Made by a program: the position numbers and the translations under genes | Assembly: GCF_014192225.1 (NCBI RefSeq) | Contig: NZ_JACHXS010000013.1 | Location: forward strand, 124,001 to 188,000 | Reading direction: 5' to 3' | DNA: 64,000 bases | Origin: Pseudoduganella umbonata | GTDB taxonomy: Bacteria > Pseudomonadota > Gammaproteobacteria > Burkholderiales > Burkholderiaceae_D | The notes under the pieces: generated by a model | What the model was told of the DNA's origin: nothing | What the model saw: only the letters and a program-made list of their open reading frames with translations | The model's database searches: none | Shown here: positions 38,504-47,525 of the stretch, one piece after another | Layout: each line of letters opens with the position of its first letter | How positions within the stretch are numbered: the stretch's first letter is position 1

Positions 38504-39640
38504 TCAGATCAGGCCAAGATGCTCGGTGCCGGCCGACAGGTCGCGGTTATGCGCGCCCTTGCCCTCGAGCTTGATGGCCAGGCGCAGGTCGTTGACGGAA
38601 TCGGCGTTGCGCAGCGCATCCTCGTAGCTGATCTTGTCCGCCTCATAGAGGTCGAACAGCGACTGGTCGAAGGTCTGCATGCCCAGCTCGCGCGACTTCT
38701 TCATCAGCTCCTTGATCTCGTGGACCTTGCCCTGGAAGATCAGGTCGGAGATCAGCGGGGAATTGAGCAGGATCTCGATCGCCACCGCGCGCCCGCGGCT
38801 TTCCTTCAGCGGAATCAGCCGCTGCGAGATCATGCCTTTCAGGTTCAGCGACAGGTCCATCAGCAATTGCTGGCGGCGCTCCTCGGGGAAGAAGTTGATG
38901 ATGCGGTCCAGTGCCTGGTTCGAACTGTTGGCGTGCAGCGTGGCCAGGCACAGGTGGCCCGTTTCGGCGAACGCGATCGCGTGGTCCATCGTTTCGCGAT
39001 CGCGGATCTCGCCGATCTGGATCACGTCCGGCGCCTGGCGCAGCGTGTTCTTCAGGGCGATTTCCCAGTCCTCGGTATCGACGCCCACCTCGCGCTGCGT
39101 GACGATGCAGTTGCGGTGCGGGTGCACGAATTCGACCGGATCCTCGATCGTGATGATGTGGCCGTAGCTGTTCTCGTTGCGGTAGCCGACCATTGCCGCC
39201 AGCGTCGTCGACTTGCCCGAGCCGGTGGCCCCGACCATGATCACCAGGCCGCGCTTGGCCATGACGACCTCCTTCAGCACGGGCGGCAGGGCCAGCTCGT
39301 CCAGGTCGGGAATCTTGCTGTTGATGACCCGCAGCACCATGCCGGCGGCGCCCATCTGCACGAAGGCGGAGACGCGGAAGCGCCCCAGGTCGCCGGGGCT
39401 GATGGCGAAGTTCGCTTCCTTGGTCTGCTCGAACGTGGCGGCCTGCTTGTCGTTCATGATCGAACGGGCCAGGTCGGCCGTATGCGCGGCCGTCAGCGGC
39501 TGGGCGGAGACAGGCGTCAGCTTGCCGTCGATTTTCATCGCCGGCGGGAAGCCAGCGGTAATGAAGAGGTCCGATCCTTTTTTGCCGATCATCAGGCGCA
39601 GCAGGTCGAACATGAATTTACTGGCCTGGTCGCGTTCCAT
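38504..39640 (-). CDS. pilU: type IV pilus retraction ATPase PilU
   Basis: A 378-residue PilT-like ATPase. Walker A GATGSGKST is near residue 134, Walker B-type and Asp-box segments follow, and the His-box is TGHLCLATLHANSS. Its sequence differs from PilT in the C-terminus, which lacks AIRNLIRE and ends in a longer tail, so it is PilU. PilU supports PilT during retraction under load. ATG 39640 is chosen since AGGTGAG precedes it; an in-frame GTG abuts the pilT stop. It follows pilT closely. Confidence 0.9.
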   Translation of the reverse strand: MERDQASKFMFDLLRLMIGKKGSDLFITAGFPPAMKIDGKLTPVSAQPLTAAHTADLARSIMNDKQAATFEQTKEANFAISPGDLGRFRVSAFVQMGAAGMVLRVINSKIPDLDELALPPVLKEVVMAKRGLVIMVGATGSGKSTTLAAMVGYRNENSYGHIITIEDPVEFVHPHRNCIVTQREVGVDTEDWEIALKNTLRQAPDVIQIGEIRDRETMDHAIAFAETGHLCLATLHANSSNQALDRIINFFPEERRQQLLMDLSLNLKGMISQRLIPLKESRGRAVAIEILLNSPLISDLIFQGKVHEIKELMKKSRELGMQTFDQSLFDLYEADKISYEDALRNADSVNDLRLAIKLEGKGAHNRDLSAGTEHLGLI

Positions 39641-39649
39641 GCTGCTCAC

Positions 39650-40693
39650 CTATCCGGGGAAGTTTTCGGGGATCTTGGCGGCCGAGCGCGCGGTGGCGGC
39701 CGAGATCACGTTGCGGCGTACCAGGTCGGTCAGGTTCTGGTCCAGCGTCTGCATGCCGGCATTGCTGCCGGTCTGGATCGCCGAATACATCTGCGCGATC
39801 TTCGCTTCGCGGATCAGGTTGCGGATCGCCGGCGTGCCCACCATGATTTCATGCGCGGCCACGCGGCCGGCACCGTCCTTGGTCTTCAGCAGCGTCTGCG
39901 AGATCACCGCCTGCAGCGACTCGGACAGCATGGCCCGCACCATTTCCTTTTCCTCGGCGGGGAACACGTCGACGATGCGGTCGATCGTCTTCGCGGCGGA
40001 CGAGGTGTGCAGCGTGCCGAACACCAGGTGGCCCGTTTCCGCGGCGGACAGCGCCAGGCGGATCGTTTCCAGGTCGCGCAGTTCGCCGACCAGGATCGCG
40101 TCCGGGTCCTCCCTCAGGGCCGAGCGCAGCGCATTGCTGAACGACAGCGTGTGCGGCCCCACTTCGCGCTGGTTGATCAGGCACTTCTTCGATTCGTGGA
40201 CGAATTCGATCGGGTCCTCGATGGTGAGGATGTGGCCGTATTCATGCTCGTTCAGGTGGTTCACCATGGCCGCCAGCGTGGTCGACTTGCCGGAGCCCGT
40301 GGGGCCGGTGACGAGCACCAGGCCGCGCGGCTTCAGTGCGAAATCGCCGAAGATCTTCGGCGCGTTCAGGTCTTCCAGCGTGAGGATCTTCGACGGAATC
40401 GTGCGCAGCACGGCCGAGGCACCGCGGTCCTGGTTATAGGCATTGACGCGAAAGCGCGCCAGGCCGGGAATGGCAAAGCTGAAATCGACTTCGAGCATTT
40501 CCTCGTAGGCCTTGCGCTGGGCATCGTTCATGATGTCATAGATCATGCGGTGCACTTCCTTGTGCTCCAGCGCCTCGACGTTCAGGCGGCGGACGTCGCC
40601 GTGCACGCGGATCATCGGCGGCAGGCCGGCCGACAGGTGCAGGTCGGAAGCCTTGTTTTTAACGGAGAACGCGAGCAGATCGGAGATGTCCAT
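39650..40693 (-). CDS. pilT: type IV pilus retraction ATPase PilT
   Basis: A 347-residue hexameric ATPase that depolymerises pilin for twitching. Walker A is GPTGSGKST near residue 130, and the diagnostic AIRNLIRE motif is present in TPAIRNLIREAKIAQM near residue 287. It precedes pilU by 9 nt, so they share a transcript. It is divergent from yggS, as is common in proteobacteria. The upstream sequence AGGGATTATAA gives a ribosome site. Confidence 0.95.
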   Translation of the reverse strand: MDISDLLAFSVKNKASDLHLSAGLPPMIRVHGDVRRLNVEALEHKEVHRMIYDIMNDAQRKAYEEMLEVDFSFAIPGLARFRVNAYNQDRGASAVLRTIPSKILTLEDLNAPKIFGDFALKPRGLVLVTGPTGSGKSTTLAAMVNHLNEHEYGHILTIEDPIEFVHESKKCLINQREVGPHTLSFSNALRSALREDPDAILVGELRDLETIRLALSAAETGHLVFGTLHTSSAAKTIDRIVDVFPAEEKEMVRAMLSESLQAVISQTLLKTKDGAGRVAAHEIMVGTPAIRNLIREAKIAQMYSAIQTGSNAGMQTLDQNLTDLVRRNVISAATARSAAKIPENFPG

Positions 40694-40754
40694 TTATAAT
40701 CCCTGTGCCTAAAAAATAATGCCAGCTATGGTCCCCAAGCTGGCGCATCTGATT

Positions 40755-41450
40755 ATGTCCGGAATCCCAGAGCGTTTGCAAGCTGTCGAAAATGCCATTG
40801 TGGCCGCGTGCGCCGAGGCGCGGCGCCCTGCTGCCGCCGTGCGATTGCTGGCCGTGTCGAAGACCTTCGGTGCCGATGCCGTGCTCGCCGCCGCCGCCGC
40901 CGGGCAGCGCGCGTTCGGCGAAAACTATGTGCAGGAAGGCGTGGACAAGATCCAGGCACTGAAAGACCACGATCTGGAATGGCACTTCATCGGGCCGATT
41001 CAGAGCAACAAGACGCGGCCCATTGCCGAGCACTTCGACTGGGTGCATGCGGTCGAGCGCGAGAAGATCGCCGTGCGGCTGTCCGAACAGCGCCCGCCGG
41101 CGCTGGGGCCGCTGAACGTGTGCGTGCAGGTCAACATCAGCGGCGAGACCAGCAAGAGCGGCGTCACGCCGGACGAGGTCGAGTCGCTGGCCGAGGCGGT
41201 GGCGCGCCTGCCGAACCTCCGGTTGCGCGGGTTGATGGCGATCCCGGAACCCGCGGACGACTTTGCGGCGCAGCGTGCACCCTTCGCTGCGATGCGTGAA
41301 CTGTTCGAACGATTACGCGAAAAATTCGGGCCCGATTTCGACACTTTGTCGATGGGCATGTCCGCCGATATGCGTGCCGCCATCCTGGAAGGCGCCACCA
41401 TCGTCCGCGTGGGCAGCGCCATTTTCGGCGCGCGAACCTATAACAAGTAA
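40755..41450 (+). CDS. yggS: YggS family pyridoxal phosphate homeostasis protein
   Basis: A 231-residue PLP-binding alanine-racemase-fold protein. The PLP lysine is in LLAVSKTF and the phosphate site in the SMGMSADM segment, with GENYVQE and WHFIGPIQSNK conserved. It helps balance B6 vitamers and amino acid pools. Upstream in-frame ATGs exist at 40719 and 40728, so the start is uncertain; 40755 was chosen by family length and lacks a clear Shine-Dalgarno. It is followed by proC, a classic pair. Confidence 0.9.
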   Translation: MSGIPERLQAVENAIVAACAEARRPAAAVRLLAVSKTFGADAVLAAAAAGQRAFGENYVQEGVDKIQALKDHDLEWHFIGPIQSNKTRPIAEHFDWVHAVEREKIAVRLSEQRPPALGPLNVCVQVNISGETSKSGVTPDEVESLAEAVARLPNLRLRGLMAIPEPADDFAAQRAPFAAMRELFERLREKFGPDFDTLSMGMSADMRAAILEGATIVRVGSAIFGARTYNK

Positions 41451-41500
41451 CTGCGCAGGTAACTGAGCAAATAACCGAGACAGATAAAAAAGGGATATCC

Positions 41501-42337
41501 ATGAAGATTGCATTCATCGGCGGCGGCAACATGGCCGCCGCGCTGGTCGCCGGCCTGGCCGGCAAGGTCACGCCGGGCGCCAGTATCCACGTCGTCGACC
41601 CGAACCCGGCCGCGCTGGAAGCGCTGCATGCGGGCCATGGCGTGACGACGGCCACGTCGATCGACGCGGCCGTCACCGCCGCCGAGGTGATCGTGCTGGC
41701 CGTGAAACCGCAGAACATGCGCGAAGCCGTGGCGCCGCTGGTGCCATTGCTGGCAAACGCGAATTCGCATGGAAAACATTCCCCGCTGGTGCTGTCGATC
41801 GCGGCCGGTATCCGCACCGCCGACCTGTCGCGCTGGCTCGGCGGCCATGACGCGATCGTGCGCTGCATGCCGAACACGCCGGCGCTGATCGGCATGGGCA
41901 TTACCGGTGTCGTTGCCTCGGCGGGCGTGACCGCATCGCAGCGCCAGGCGGCCGACCAGATATTGCAGGCCGTCGGCGCCACCGTGTGGCTGGACGACGA
42001 AGGGAAGATCGACGCGGTGACCGGCCTGTCCGGCAGCGGCCCGGCCTACGTGTTCTATTTCATCGAGGCGATGCAGCAGGCCGCCGTCGAACTGGGGCTG
42101 ACGGCCGAACAGGGGCTGGCGCTGGCGAAGGCCACGTTTACCGGCGCCGCGCAACTGGCCGCCCGATCGGACGAGCCGGTGGCGCTGCTGAGGGAGCGGG
42201 TCACGTCGAAAGGCGGTACCACCTACGCGGCGCTGACCAGCATGGAAGAGACGGGCGTGAAAGCCGGGATCGTCGCCGCCGTGAAGGCCGCCGCGGCCCG
42301 TGGCAGGGAACTGGGCGAGCAGATGGGCAGGGACTGA
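41501..42337 (+). CDS. proC: pyrroline-5-carboxylate reductase
   Basis: ProC reduces pyrroline-5-carboxylate to proline with NADPH. The 278 residues show the dinucleotide motif IGGGNMAAAL (residues 6-15), AVKPQNM (66-72) and the C-terminal GSGPAYVF and VTSKGGTTYAAL segments. It follows yggS by 50 nt and is very likely cotranscribed. A small membrane-protein gene is next. Confidence 0.95.
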   Translation: MKIAFIGGGNMAAALVAGLAGKVTPGASIHVVDPNPAALEALHAGHGVTTATSIDAAVTAAEVIVLAVKPQNMREAVAPLVPLLANANSHGKHSPLVLSIAAGIRTADLSRWLGGHDAIVRCMPNTPALIGMGITGVVASAGVTASQRQAADQILQAVGATVWLDDEGKIDAVTGLSGSGPAYVFYFIEAMQQAAVELGLTAEQGLALAKATFTGAAQLAARSDEPVALLRERVTSKGGTTYAALTSMEETGVKAGIVAAVKAAAARGRELGEQMGRD

Positions 42338-42369
42338 ACGCCGCAACCACGACGATCCAGGGGGACAGG

Positions 42370-42594
42370 ATGCAAAAGCTGGAAAGAAAACTGTGGTTCG
42401 TGATGCTTGTCAGCACGCTCTCGACGATGGTGACGCTGTACCTGACCGAGAGCGCCGGATTGCCGCGGCTGAGCGAGATGAGTCTCAGCCAGGGAATCCT
42501 GTACTTCCTCTGCTTCGGCGCGTGCTGGAAGCTGTTTTCGTTTGGCGGCTGGCTGCTGGCGCTGTGCTTTCACACGCCGGCCGAACAGCGCTGA
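42370..42594 (+). CDS. small hypothetical membrane protein
   Basis: A 74-residue protein with two hydrophobic segments (about residues 8-26 and 43-66), separated by a short polar loop. AGGGGG precedes ATG 42370 by 7-8 nt. No family was recognised. It is 32 nt after proC on the same strand and is followed by a terminator, so it probably ends the yggS-proC transcript. Confidence 0.62.
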   Translation: MQKLERKLWFVMLVSTLSTMVTLYLTESAGLPRLSEMSLSQGILYFLCFGACWKLFSFGGWLLALCFHTPAEQR

Positions 42595-42622
42595 CACCGC
42601 TCTATGACGCGGCGATGACGAA

Positions 42623-42649
42623 AAAACGGCCCGCAGCGCGGGCCGTTTT
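42623..42649. terminator. bidirectional intrinsic terminator
   Basis: A 12-bp stem AAAACGGCCCGC (42623-42634) with GCGGGCCGTTTT (42638-42649), a 3-nt loop and A/T flanks. It sits between the convergent small membrane gene and the DUF883 gene and can stop both. Confidence 0.9.
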
Positions 42650-42665
42650 CTTATCGGCGGCGATG

Positions 42666-43034
42666 TCAGTCGCGCGCGATGATCACGCCGGCCAGCAGGC
42701 CGACGACGGCACCGATGACAACCGAACGCCAGGGATTGTCGTGCACGTAGGTATCGGCGCACTGGGCGGCAAGCTTGCCTTTGGCCAGGGCCGTATCTTC
42801 CAGCGTCAGCAGGTTGGTTTTCGCGCTGCGCAGGGTTTCCTTGAACTGCGATTTGGCTTCCTCGGCGCCATCCGCGCTGGAGCTGGCCGCGCTGCGCAGC
42901 CAGTGTTCGGCCTCGCCGATGGCGTTCTTCAGGTCGCCCAGCAGGCGCTCGCGCGCCGCGCCCGTGTCGCTGCCGATGGTGCCGGTGCCAGCGGTGATGC
43001 CATTGCTTGCGGTGGGGTTGTTCGTCTGATCCAT
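42666..43034 (-). CDS. DUF883 (ElaB/YqjD) family membrane-anchored protein
   Basis: A 122-residue protein with an N-terminal helical, Lys/Glu-rich coiled region and a C-terminal anchor (SVVIGAVVGLLAGVIIARD) after the conserved HDNPWRSV. ElaB/YqjD proteins bind ribosomes at the inner membrane in stationary phase; whether this one does is an inference. Confidence 0.87.
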   Translation of the reverse strand: MDQTNNPTASNGITAGTGTIGSDTGAARERLLGDLKNAIGEAEHWLRSAASSSADGAEEAKSQFKETLRSAKTNLLTLEDTALAKGKLAAQCADTYVHDNPWRSVVIGAVVGLLAGVIIARD

Positions 43035-43155
43035 GGTCGCCTCGTGTTTGGATTGTTGGAGAAACTGACTGTAGGCGGCGGCAGCGGGCCAGGTTCTAGT
43101 CGCAAGATTGCATTTTTTGCAACTTTACGACAAAGGATCATCTGCGCGGCACTTG

Positions 43156-44049
43156 TCAGCGCAACGCATAATCCAGGGCGATCCCGGCAAATACCGCCGC
43201 TCCCAGGTAGTTATTGTGGCGGAATGCCGCAAAGCAGGGCGCACGCTCGCGTTCACGGATCAGGAAGTAGTGATAGACGGCGCAGGCGGCGGCCACCGCA
43301 AGGCCCGCCTTGTACCATGTGCCGAGGCCGAAATGCGCGCCGGCGGCCAGCAGGATCGCCAGGTGCACGCCGTAGCACAGCATCACGATCGCCACGTCGA
43401 AGCGGCCAAAGGTGATGGCCGAGGTCCGGATGCCGATCTTCAGGTCGTCGTCACGGTCGACCATCGCGTATTCGGTGTCGTAGGCCACGGCCCAGAACAC
43501 GTTGCCCAGCAATAGGAGCCAGGCCCAGGACGGCACGGTGTCCTGCACGGCGGCGAACGCCATCGGAATGCCGAAGCCGAACGCGATGCCCAGGTAAGCC
43601 TGCGGGATCGCGAAGAAGCGCTTGAAGTAGGGATAGGTGCCGGCAATGATCAGCGCCGCCACGGACAACTGCTTGACGAGGGCATTCAGCGGCTGGATCA
43701 GCAGGAACGCCACCAGCGACAGGGCGGCGGCCAGGGCCAGCGCTTCCTTGCCGCTGATGCGGCCGCTGGTGATCGGACGGTCCGCGGTGCGCTTGACGTG
43801 GCGGTCGAAATCCTGGTCGGCATAGTCGTTGACGGCGCAGCCGGCCGAGCGCATCAGCAGCGTGCCGAGGCAGAAGATCGCCAGCAGGTGCCACTCCGGC
43901 ACGCCGTTCGAGGCCAGCCACAGCGCCGACAGCGTGGGCCACAGCAGCAGCACGGTGCCGATCGGCTTGTCCAGCCGCACGAGACGGACGTACAGCTGCA
44001 GCTTGCTGGCGGCGGGGGCGGAAGCGGGATTGGGAGCGGGAGCGTGCAT
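43156..44049 (-). CDS. ubiA: 4-hydroxybenzoate polyprenyltransferase
   Basis: UbiA attaches the octaprenyl chain to 4-hydroxybenzoate in ubiquinone synthesis. The 297-residue protein has about eight to nine helices and both Asp motifs: NDYADQDFD (about residue 70) and [12 protein letters not shown] (about 194). It follows oxyR by 12 nt, forming a two-gene unit on the minus strand. Confidence 0.95.
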   Translation of the reverse strand: MHAPAPNPASAPAASKLQLYVRLVRLDKPIGTVLLLWPTLSALWLASNGVPEWHLLAIFCLGTLLMRSAGCAVNDYADQDFDRHVKRTADRPITSGRISGKEALALAAALSLVAFLLIQPLNALVKQLSVAALIIAGTYPYFKRFFAIPQAYLGIAFGFGIPMAFAAVQDTVPSWAWLLLLGNVFWAVAYDTEYAMVDRDDDLKIGIRTSAITFGRFDVAIVMLCYGVHLAILLAAGAHFGLGTWYKAGLAVAAACAVYHYFLIRERERAPCFAAFRHNNYLGAAVFAGIALDYALR

Positions 44050-44061
44050 GATCGGTGTTCC

Positions 44062-45012
44062 TCAGGCGGCGGCTTCGGCCTTGTTCGAGCTGAGATTGAT
44101 CACGCCGGGCAGGCGGATCTGGGCAATGGCATCGCATACCGCGTCGATCGCGGCCTTGCGGGTAAAGCTCTTGCGCCACAGGATGACGACGCGGCGCGAC
44201 GGTTGCGGGTCTTCGAAATGGCGGAACTGCAGCATGCCGTCGGTGGCCTCCATGTCCGCCACCGAGGCGCGCGGCAGCACCGTCAGGCCGATGCCGGAAG
44301 CGACCATGTGGCGGATCGTTTCCAGCGACGAGCCTTCGAACGTGCGCTGCATGCCGTTGCCGGGCGTGGCGAAGCGCGCCATCTCCGGGCACACTTCGAG
44401 CACCTGGTCGCGGAAGCAGTGGCCGGCGCCCAGCAGCAGCATCGTTTCGCTTTTCAGGTCCTCGGCCGGGATGCGTTCGCGGGCCACCCACGGATGGCTG
44501 TTCGGCATCGCCACCACGAACGGTTCGTCGTACAGCGTCTGCATCGCCATGCCGTGCTCGGGCAGCGGCAGGGCCATGACCGCGGCATCGAGTTCGCCCT
44601 GGCGCAGCAGTTCCAACAGCTTGACCGTGAAGTTCTCCTGCAGGATCAGCGGCATCTGCGGGGTGTGCTCGATCATCGTCTTCACCAGCGGCGGCAGCAG
44701 GTAGGGGCCGATCGTGTAGATCACGCCGAGGCGCAGCGGGCCGGCCAGCGGGTCCTTGTTCTGCTTGGCCAGCTCCTTGATGGCGGCCGTCTGTTCCAGC
44801 ACGCGTTCGGCCTGGGCCACGATCTGCGCGCCCAGCGGCGTGACGGAAATCTCGGCGCCGCCCCGTTCGAACAGCATCACGCCCAGCTCGTCCTCGAGCT
44901 TCTTGATCGCCACCGACAGCGTGGGCTGGGCCACGAAGCAGGCTTCGGCGGCGTGGCCGAAGTGCTTGGCGCGCGCGACGGCAACGATATATTTCAGTTC
45001 GGTGAGTGTCAT
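44062..45012 (-). CDS. oxyR: hydrogen peroxide-sensing LysR regulator OxyR
   Basis: A 316-residue LysR protein with DNA-binding helix (about residues 1-60) and a peroxide-sensing domain. Cysteines C199 and C208 (GAGHCFRDQVLEVC) fall at the very positions of the E. coli redox pair that forms a disulfide on peroxide exposure, so activation by H2O2 is expected. The start is ATG 45012 (MTLTELKYIVAVA); upstream frame is not OxyR-like. Targets such as katG or ahpC are not nearby. Confidence 0.93.
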   Translation of the reverse strand: MTLTELKYIVAVARAKHFGHAAEACFVAQPTLSVAIKKLEDELGVMLFERGGAEISVTPLGAQIVAQAERVLEQTAAIKELAKQNKDPLAGPLRLGVIYTIGPYLLPPLVKTMIEHTPQMPLILQENFTVKLLELLRQGELDAAVMALPLPEHGMAMQTLYDEPFVVAMPNSHPWVARERIPAEDLKSETMLLLGAGHCFRDQVLEVCPEMARFATPGNGMQRTFEGSSLETIRHMVASGIGLTVLPRASVADMEATDGMLQFRHFEDPQPSRRVVILWRKSFTRKAAIDAVCDAIAQIRLPGVINLSSNKAEAAA

Positions 45013-45120
45013 AGGGTCAATGCGGTTCAATACACGCGGGGCGTTCCGGACGGGGTATTGTAACGGAATGCCTTCGCATGAATGGCCACCAAGGCAGCAC
45101 TGGCTCCTTCGATGCCATGC

Positions 45121-45168
45121 GGTTGCCACTGTGGTTGCCAGGCCGGTTGCCAGGCCGCTTGCCGCCCG
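45121..45168. repeat. 12-bp tandem repeat array in the oxyR-rfaE2 intergenic region
   Basis: GGTTGCCAGGCC occurs twice exactly (45133-45156), flanked by degenerate units GGTTGCCACTGT (45121-45132) and GCTTGCCGCCCG (45157-45168). It ends just before the promoter of rfaE2 and lies between divergent genes. Confidence 0.7.
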
Positions 45169-45184
45169 GGCCACGGCTGGACTT

Positions 45185-45190
45185 TATAAT
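45185..45190 (+). promoter_or_regulatory. -10 box of rfaE2
   Basis: A perfect TATAAT at 45185-45190, 29 nt before ATG 45220. A weak TTGCCG (45159-45164) lies 20 nt upstream, within the tandem array. Confidence 0.45.
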
Positions 45191-45219
45191 GGCGCCTTCC
45201 CCACTGACCGATTCTTTCC

Positions 45220-45717
45220 ATGCCCTCGTTCGAAGACAAGATCTGCCCCCGCGACCAGTTGCGCGCCCGCGTTGCCGCCCTGCCCAAGCCGGTGGTGGTC
45301 ACCAACGGCGTGTTCGATATCCTGCACCGCGGCCACGTGACCTACCTGGCGCAGGCGCGCGCACTGGGCGCCTCGCTGGTGGTGGCGGCCAATACGGATG
45401 CTTCCGTCAAGCGGCTGGGCAAGGGCGACGACCGCCCCCTGAATACGCTGGACGACCGGATGGCGGTACTGGCCGCACTGGAGGCGGTGGACCTGGTGGT
45501 GCCGTTCGACGAGGACACGGCCCTGGAGGTGGTGCTGGAAGCGCGCCCGGAAATCTATGCCAAGGGCGGCGACTACGACATGGCGGCGATCCCGGAAGGG
45601 CAGGCGGTGCTGGCCTACGGCGGCAAGGCCGTGGCGATCGATTTCGAACACGACCGCTCGACGACGAAGCTGCTGGCGAAGGTCCGCGAGTTCACTGCTC
45701 GTTCTGCAGAATCGTGA
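45220..45717 (+). CDS. rfaE2: D-glycero-beta-D-manno-heptose 1-phosphate adenylyltransferase
   Basis: A 165-residue nucleotidyltransferase that activates heptose 1-phosphate with ATP to ADP-heptose for the LPS inner core. The HIGH-like motif is LHRGHVTYL (residues 36-44) and a late catalytic segment is KGGDYDM (109-115). This is the stand-alone form; E. coli fuses it to the kinase. The stop lies within the 3' end of the convergent yetF-like gene (26-nt overlap). Confidence 0.93.
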   Translation: MPSFEDKICPRDQLRARVAALPKPVVVTNGVFDILHRGHVTYLAQARALGASLVVAANTDASVKRLGKGDDRPLNTLDDRMAVLAALEAVDLVVPFDEDTALEVVLEARPEIYAKGGDYDMAAIPEGQAVLAYGGKAVAIDFEHDRSTTKLLAKVREFTARSAES

Positions 45718-46156
45718 TCTTGCCGTCCGGTTCCAGGAACGCGCACTTCATTTTCTGAACCGGGCAATCGGCTTCGCGCAGCGCCTGCTCGACGTCGCCT
45801 TCGGCCACCCGGCATTTCTTGACGATGTCCTCGAAGATCTTGCCGTCCCGGCCCAGCAGTACCGGGCGGCCGTCGACCAGGTCGGCGATCTTGCGGCTAC
45901 GGGATGTGATCACCGCGAAGAAGACATTCAGCGCAATCAGCGTGCTCGCCACGATCATGCCGCCCTGCAGAGAATCGTCGCCGCCGGACAGTGAATTCGA
46001 CACCGCTTCCGACAGCAGCATCACCACCAGCAGGTCGAACGGCGTGAACTGGCCGATCGTGCGCTTGCCCGTGATGCGCACCATCAGCAGCAGGAAGCAG
46101 TAGATGACGGCGCCACGCGCAATGAATTCCCACCACGGCAAGTCCATGTCGAACAT
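45692..46156 (-). CDS. YetF/DUF421 family membrane protein
   Basis: A 154-residue protein with three N-terminal helices (about residues 8-28, 38-58 and 62-80) and a cytoplasmic domain (about 85-154, ADLVDGRPVLLGRDGK). Function is unknown. ATG 46156 follows GGAGGAGCT, and the in-frame upstream extension is cysteine-rich and unlike the family. The 3' ends of this gene and rfaE2 overlap. Confidence 0.83.
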   Translation of the reverse strand: MFDMDLPWWEFIARGAVIYCFLLLMVRITGKRTIGQFTPFDLLVVMLLSEAVSNSLSGGDDSLQGGMIVASTLIALNVFFAVITSRSRKIADLVDGRPVLLGRDGKIFEDIVKKCRVAEGDVEQALREADCPVQKMKCAFLEPDGKITILQNEQ

Positions 46157-46389
46157 AGCTCCTCCATCACTGATGATGAATCTGCTTATACGACTTTTCG
46201 TGCATTTATGCCAACACCGGAGGGCTGGCGGTGTCGGCATGATCGAGGACTTGCGGTGAAACCGACAGCACCGGGCGCATGAGCAGATAGCGCATTGCGT
46301 CGTCATGGCAGGCAAGTTTTGCTGTGCTCCAACTCCGTACGGAAGTACCATGCCTTGGAACGTCGTGTTGCGATATCGGGAGCACTGGA

Positions 46390-47286
46390 TTGGACATCGA
46401 GGAATTACGGACATTCGTGGAAGTCGCCGATGCCGGGGGCATCTCGCCTGCCGCGCTCCGGCTCGGCGTCGCCAAGTCGATCGTCAGCCGCCGGCTGGCC
46501 CGTCTGGAAACCGACCTTGGCATCCAGCTGCTGTCGCGTACCACACGGGGCGCGGCGCTGACGGAAGCAGGCGCCACGTTTCGCGACTATGCGGCCAGGA
46601 TCTGCGCCGAGATCGACCTGGCGAAGGAAACGATCGCCCCCGCCGGCGAACTGCGCGGCCGTCTTCGCATTGCCGCCCCGCTGACGTTCGGCCCGACGCA
46701 CTTCGCGCCCATGCTCGCGGAGATGGCGCGACGCCATCCGCAGCTGCAGATCCAGACCTGCTACAGCGACCACGTCGTCAATCTCATCGCGGAGGGGTAT
46801 GACTGCGCGATACGGGTCGGCTATCTGCAGGACTCCAACCTCATTGCAAGACGTGTCGGACCGGTGTCCGGAACGACTGTCGCGAGTCCGGAATACATCA
46901 AGGCGCATGGAGCGCCCAGGACACCGGACGAGCTGCTCGCCCACCAGGCCCTGATGCAGGGCACGGAACCCTGGTATTTCATGGATGGCGACAAGACCGT
47001 CATGGTGCGCCCGCAAGGGCGCTTCAAGGCCGACAACGGTGCAGCCCTGGTGGCCGCTGCGGTCGCAGGGCTCGGCATTGGCTGGCTGCCGACGATGCTG
47101 GTCCAGGAGCATTTGCATTCCGGCGCGCTGGTCGCCGTCATGACACGTTATCCACCGCCGCCCGCGGCAGCGTATGTCATTCGTCCACCCGGCCAGAATC
47201 CGGCCAAGAAGATACGCATCCTGACCGAACTGCTGATCGAGCATTTCGACAACATGCCCGGTACTGCCACGCCTGCTCCCGGCTGA
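46390..47286 (+). CDS. LysR family transcriptional regulator
   Basis: A 298-residue regulator with TTG start (LDIEELRTFVEVADAGGIS) preceded by GGGAG; the start is inferred as the family normally begins right here. The DNA-binding helix is at residues 1-60 and the effector domain covers about 90-280. It stands upstream of, and on the same strand as, an amidohydrolase and a porin gene and may regulate them in response to their substrate. Confidence 0.82.
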   Translation: MDIEELRTFVEVADAGGISPAALRLGVAKSIVSRRLARLETDLGIQLLSRTTRGAALTEAGATFRDYAARICAEIDLAKETIAPAGELRGRLRIAAPLTFGPTHFAPMLAEMARRHPQLQIQTCYSDHVVNLIAEGYDCAIRVGYLQDSNLIARRVGPVSGTTVASPEYIKAHGAPRTPDELLAHQALMQGTEPWYFMDGDKTVMVRPQGRFKADNGAALVAAAVAGLGIGWLPTMLVQEHLHSGALVAVMTRYPPPPAAAYVIRPPGQNPAKKIRILTELLIEHFDNMPGTATPAPG

Positions 47287-47295
47287 CTTCGGGTG

Positions 47296-47320
47296 CCATG
47301 GCGCCCGAGCGGCGCCATGG
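47296..47320. other. perfect 10-bp inverted repeat after the LysR gene
   Basis: CCATGGCGCC (47296-47305) and GGCGCCATGG (47311-47320) surround a 5-nt loop. It lies 9 nt after the LysR stop. It may be a terminator lacking a T tract or an operator for the following genes. Confidence 0.55.
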
Positions 47321-47525
47321 AAACAGCAGCGCACCCGCAGTGGATCTCCTGTCCGCGTTCCCGGTTTTGCGACACAGCACGCCTTGAGGTAGCGCTATCG
47401 CGGAAGGCTGGCGAAAAGCACAATCTTCCTTGGGGAAATGCCGCCGCCGGCGGATGTCTCCTTCCGCTGTGCCGACCGATCGGCACAGCGCGGTGTCTTT
47501 CAAATCCAACCGAGGGGGAGTGACA

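Noticed and set aside
37904-40699. 931-residue plus-strand frame opposite gpx, pilU and pilT
   Set aside because: It spans three well-supported genes on the other strand and has no domain of its own.
40719-40754. yggS start at ATG 40719 or 40728
   Set aside because: Neither has a better ribosome site, and the added residues are not typical; still, this choice is uncertain.
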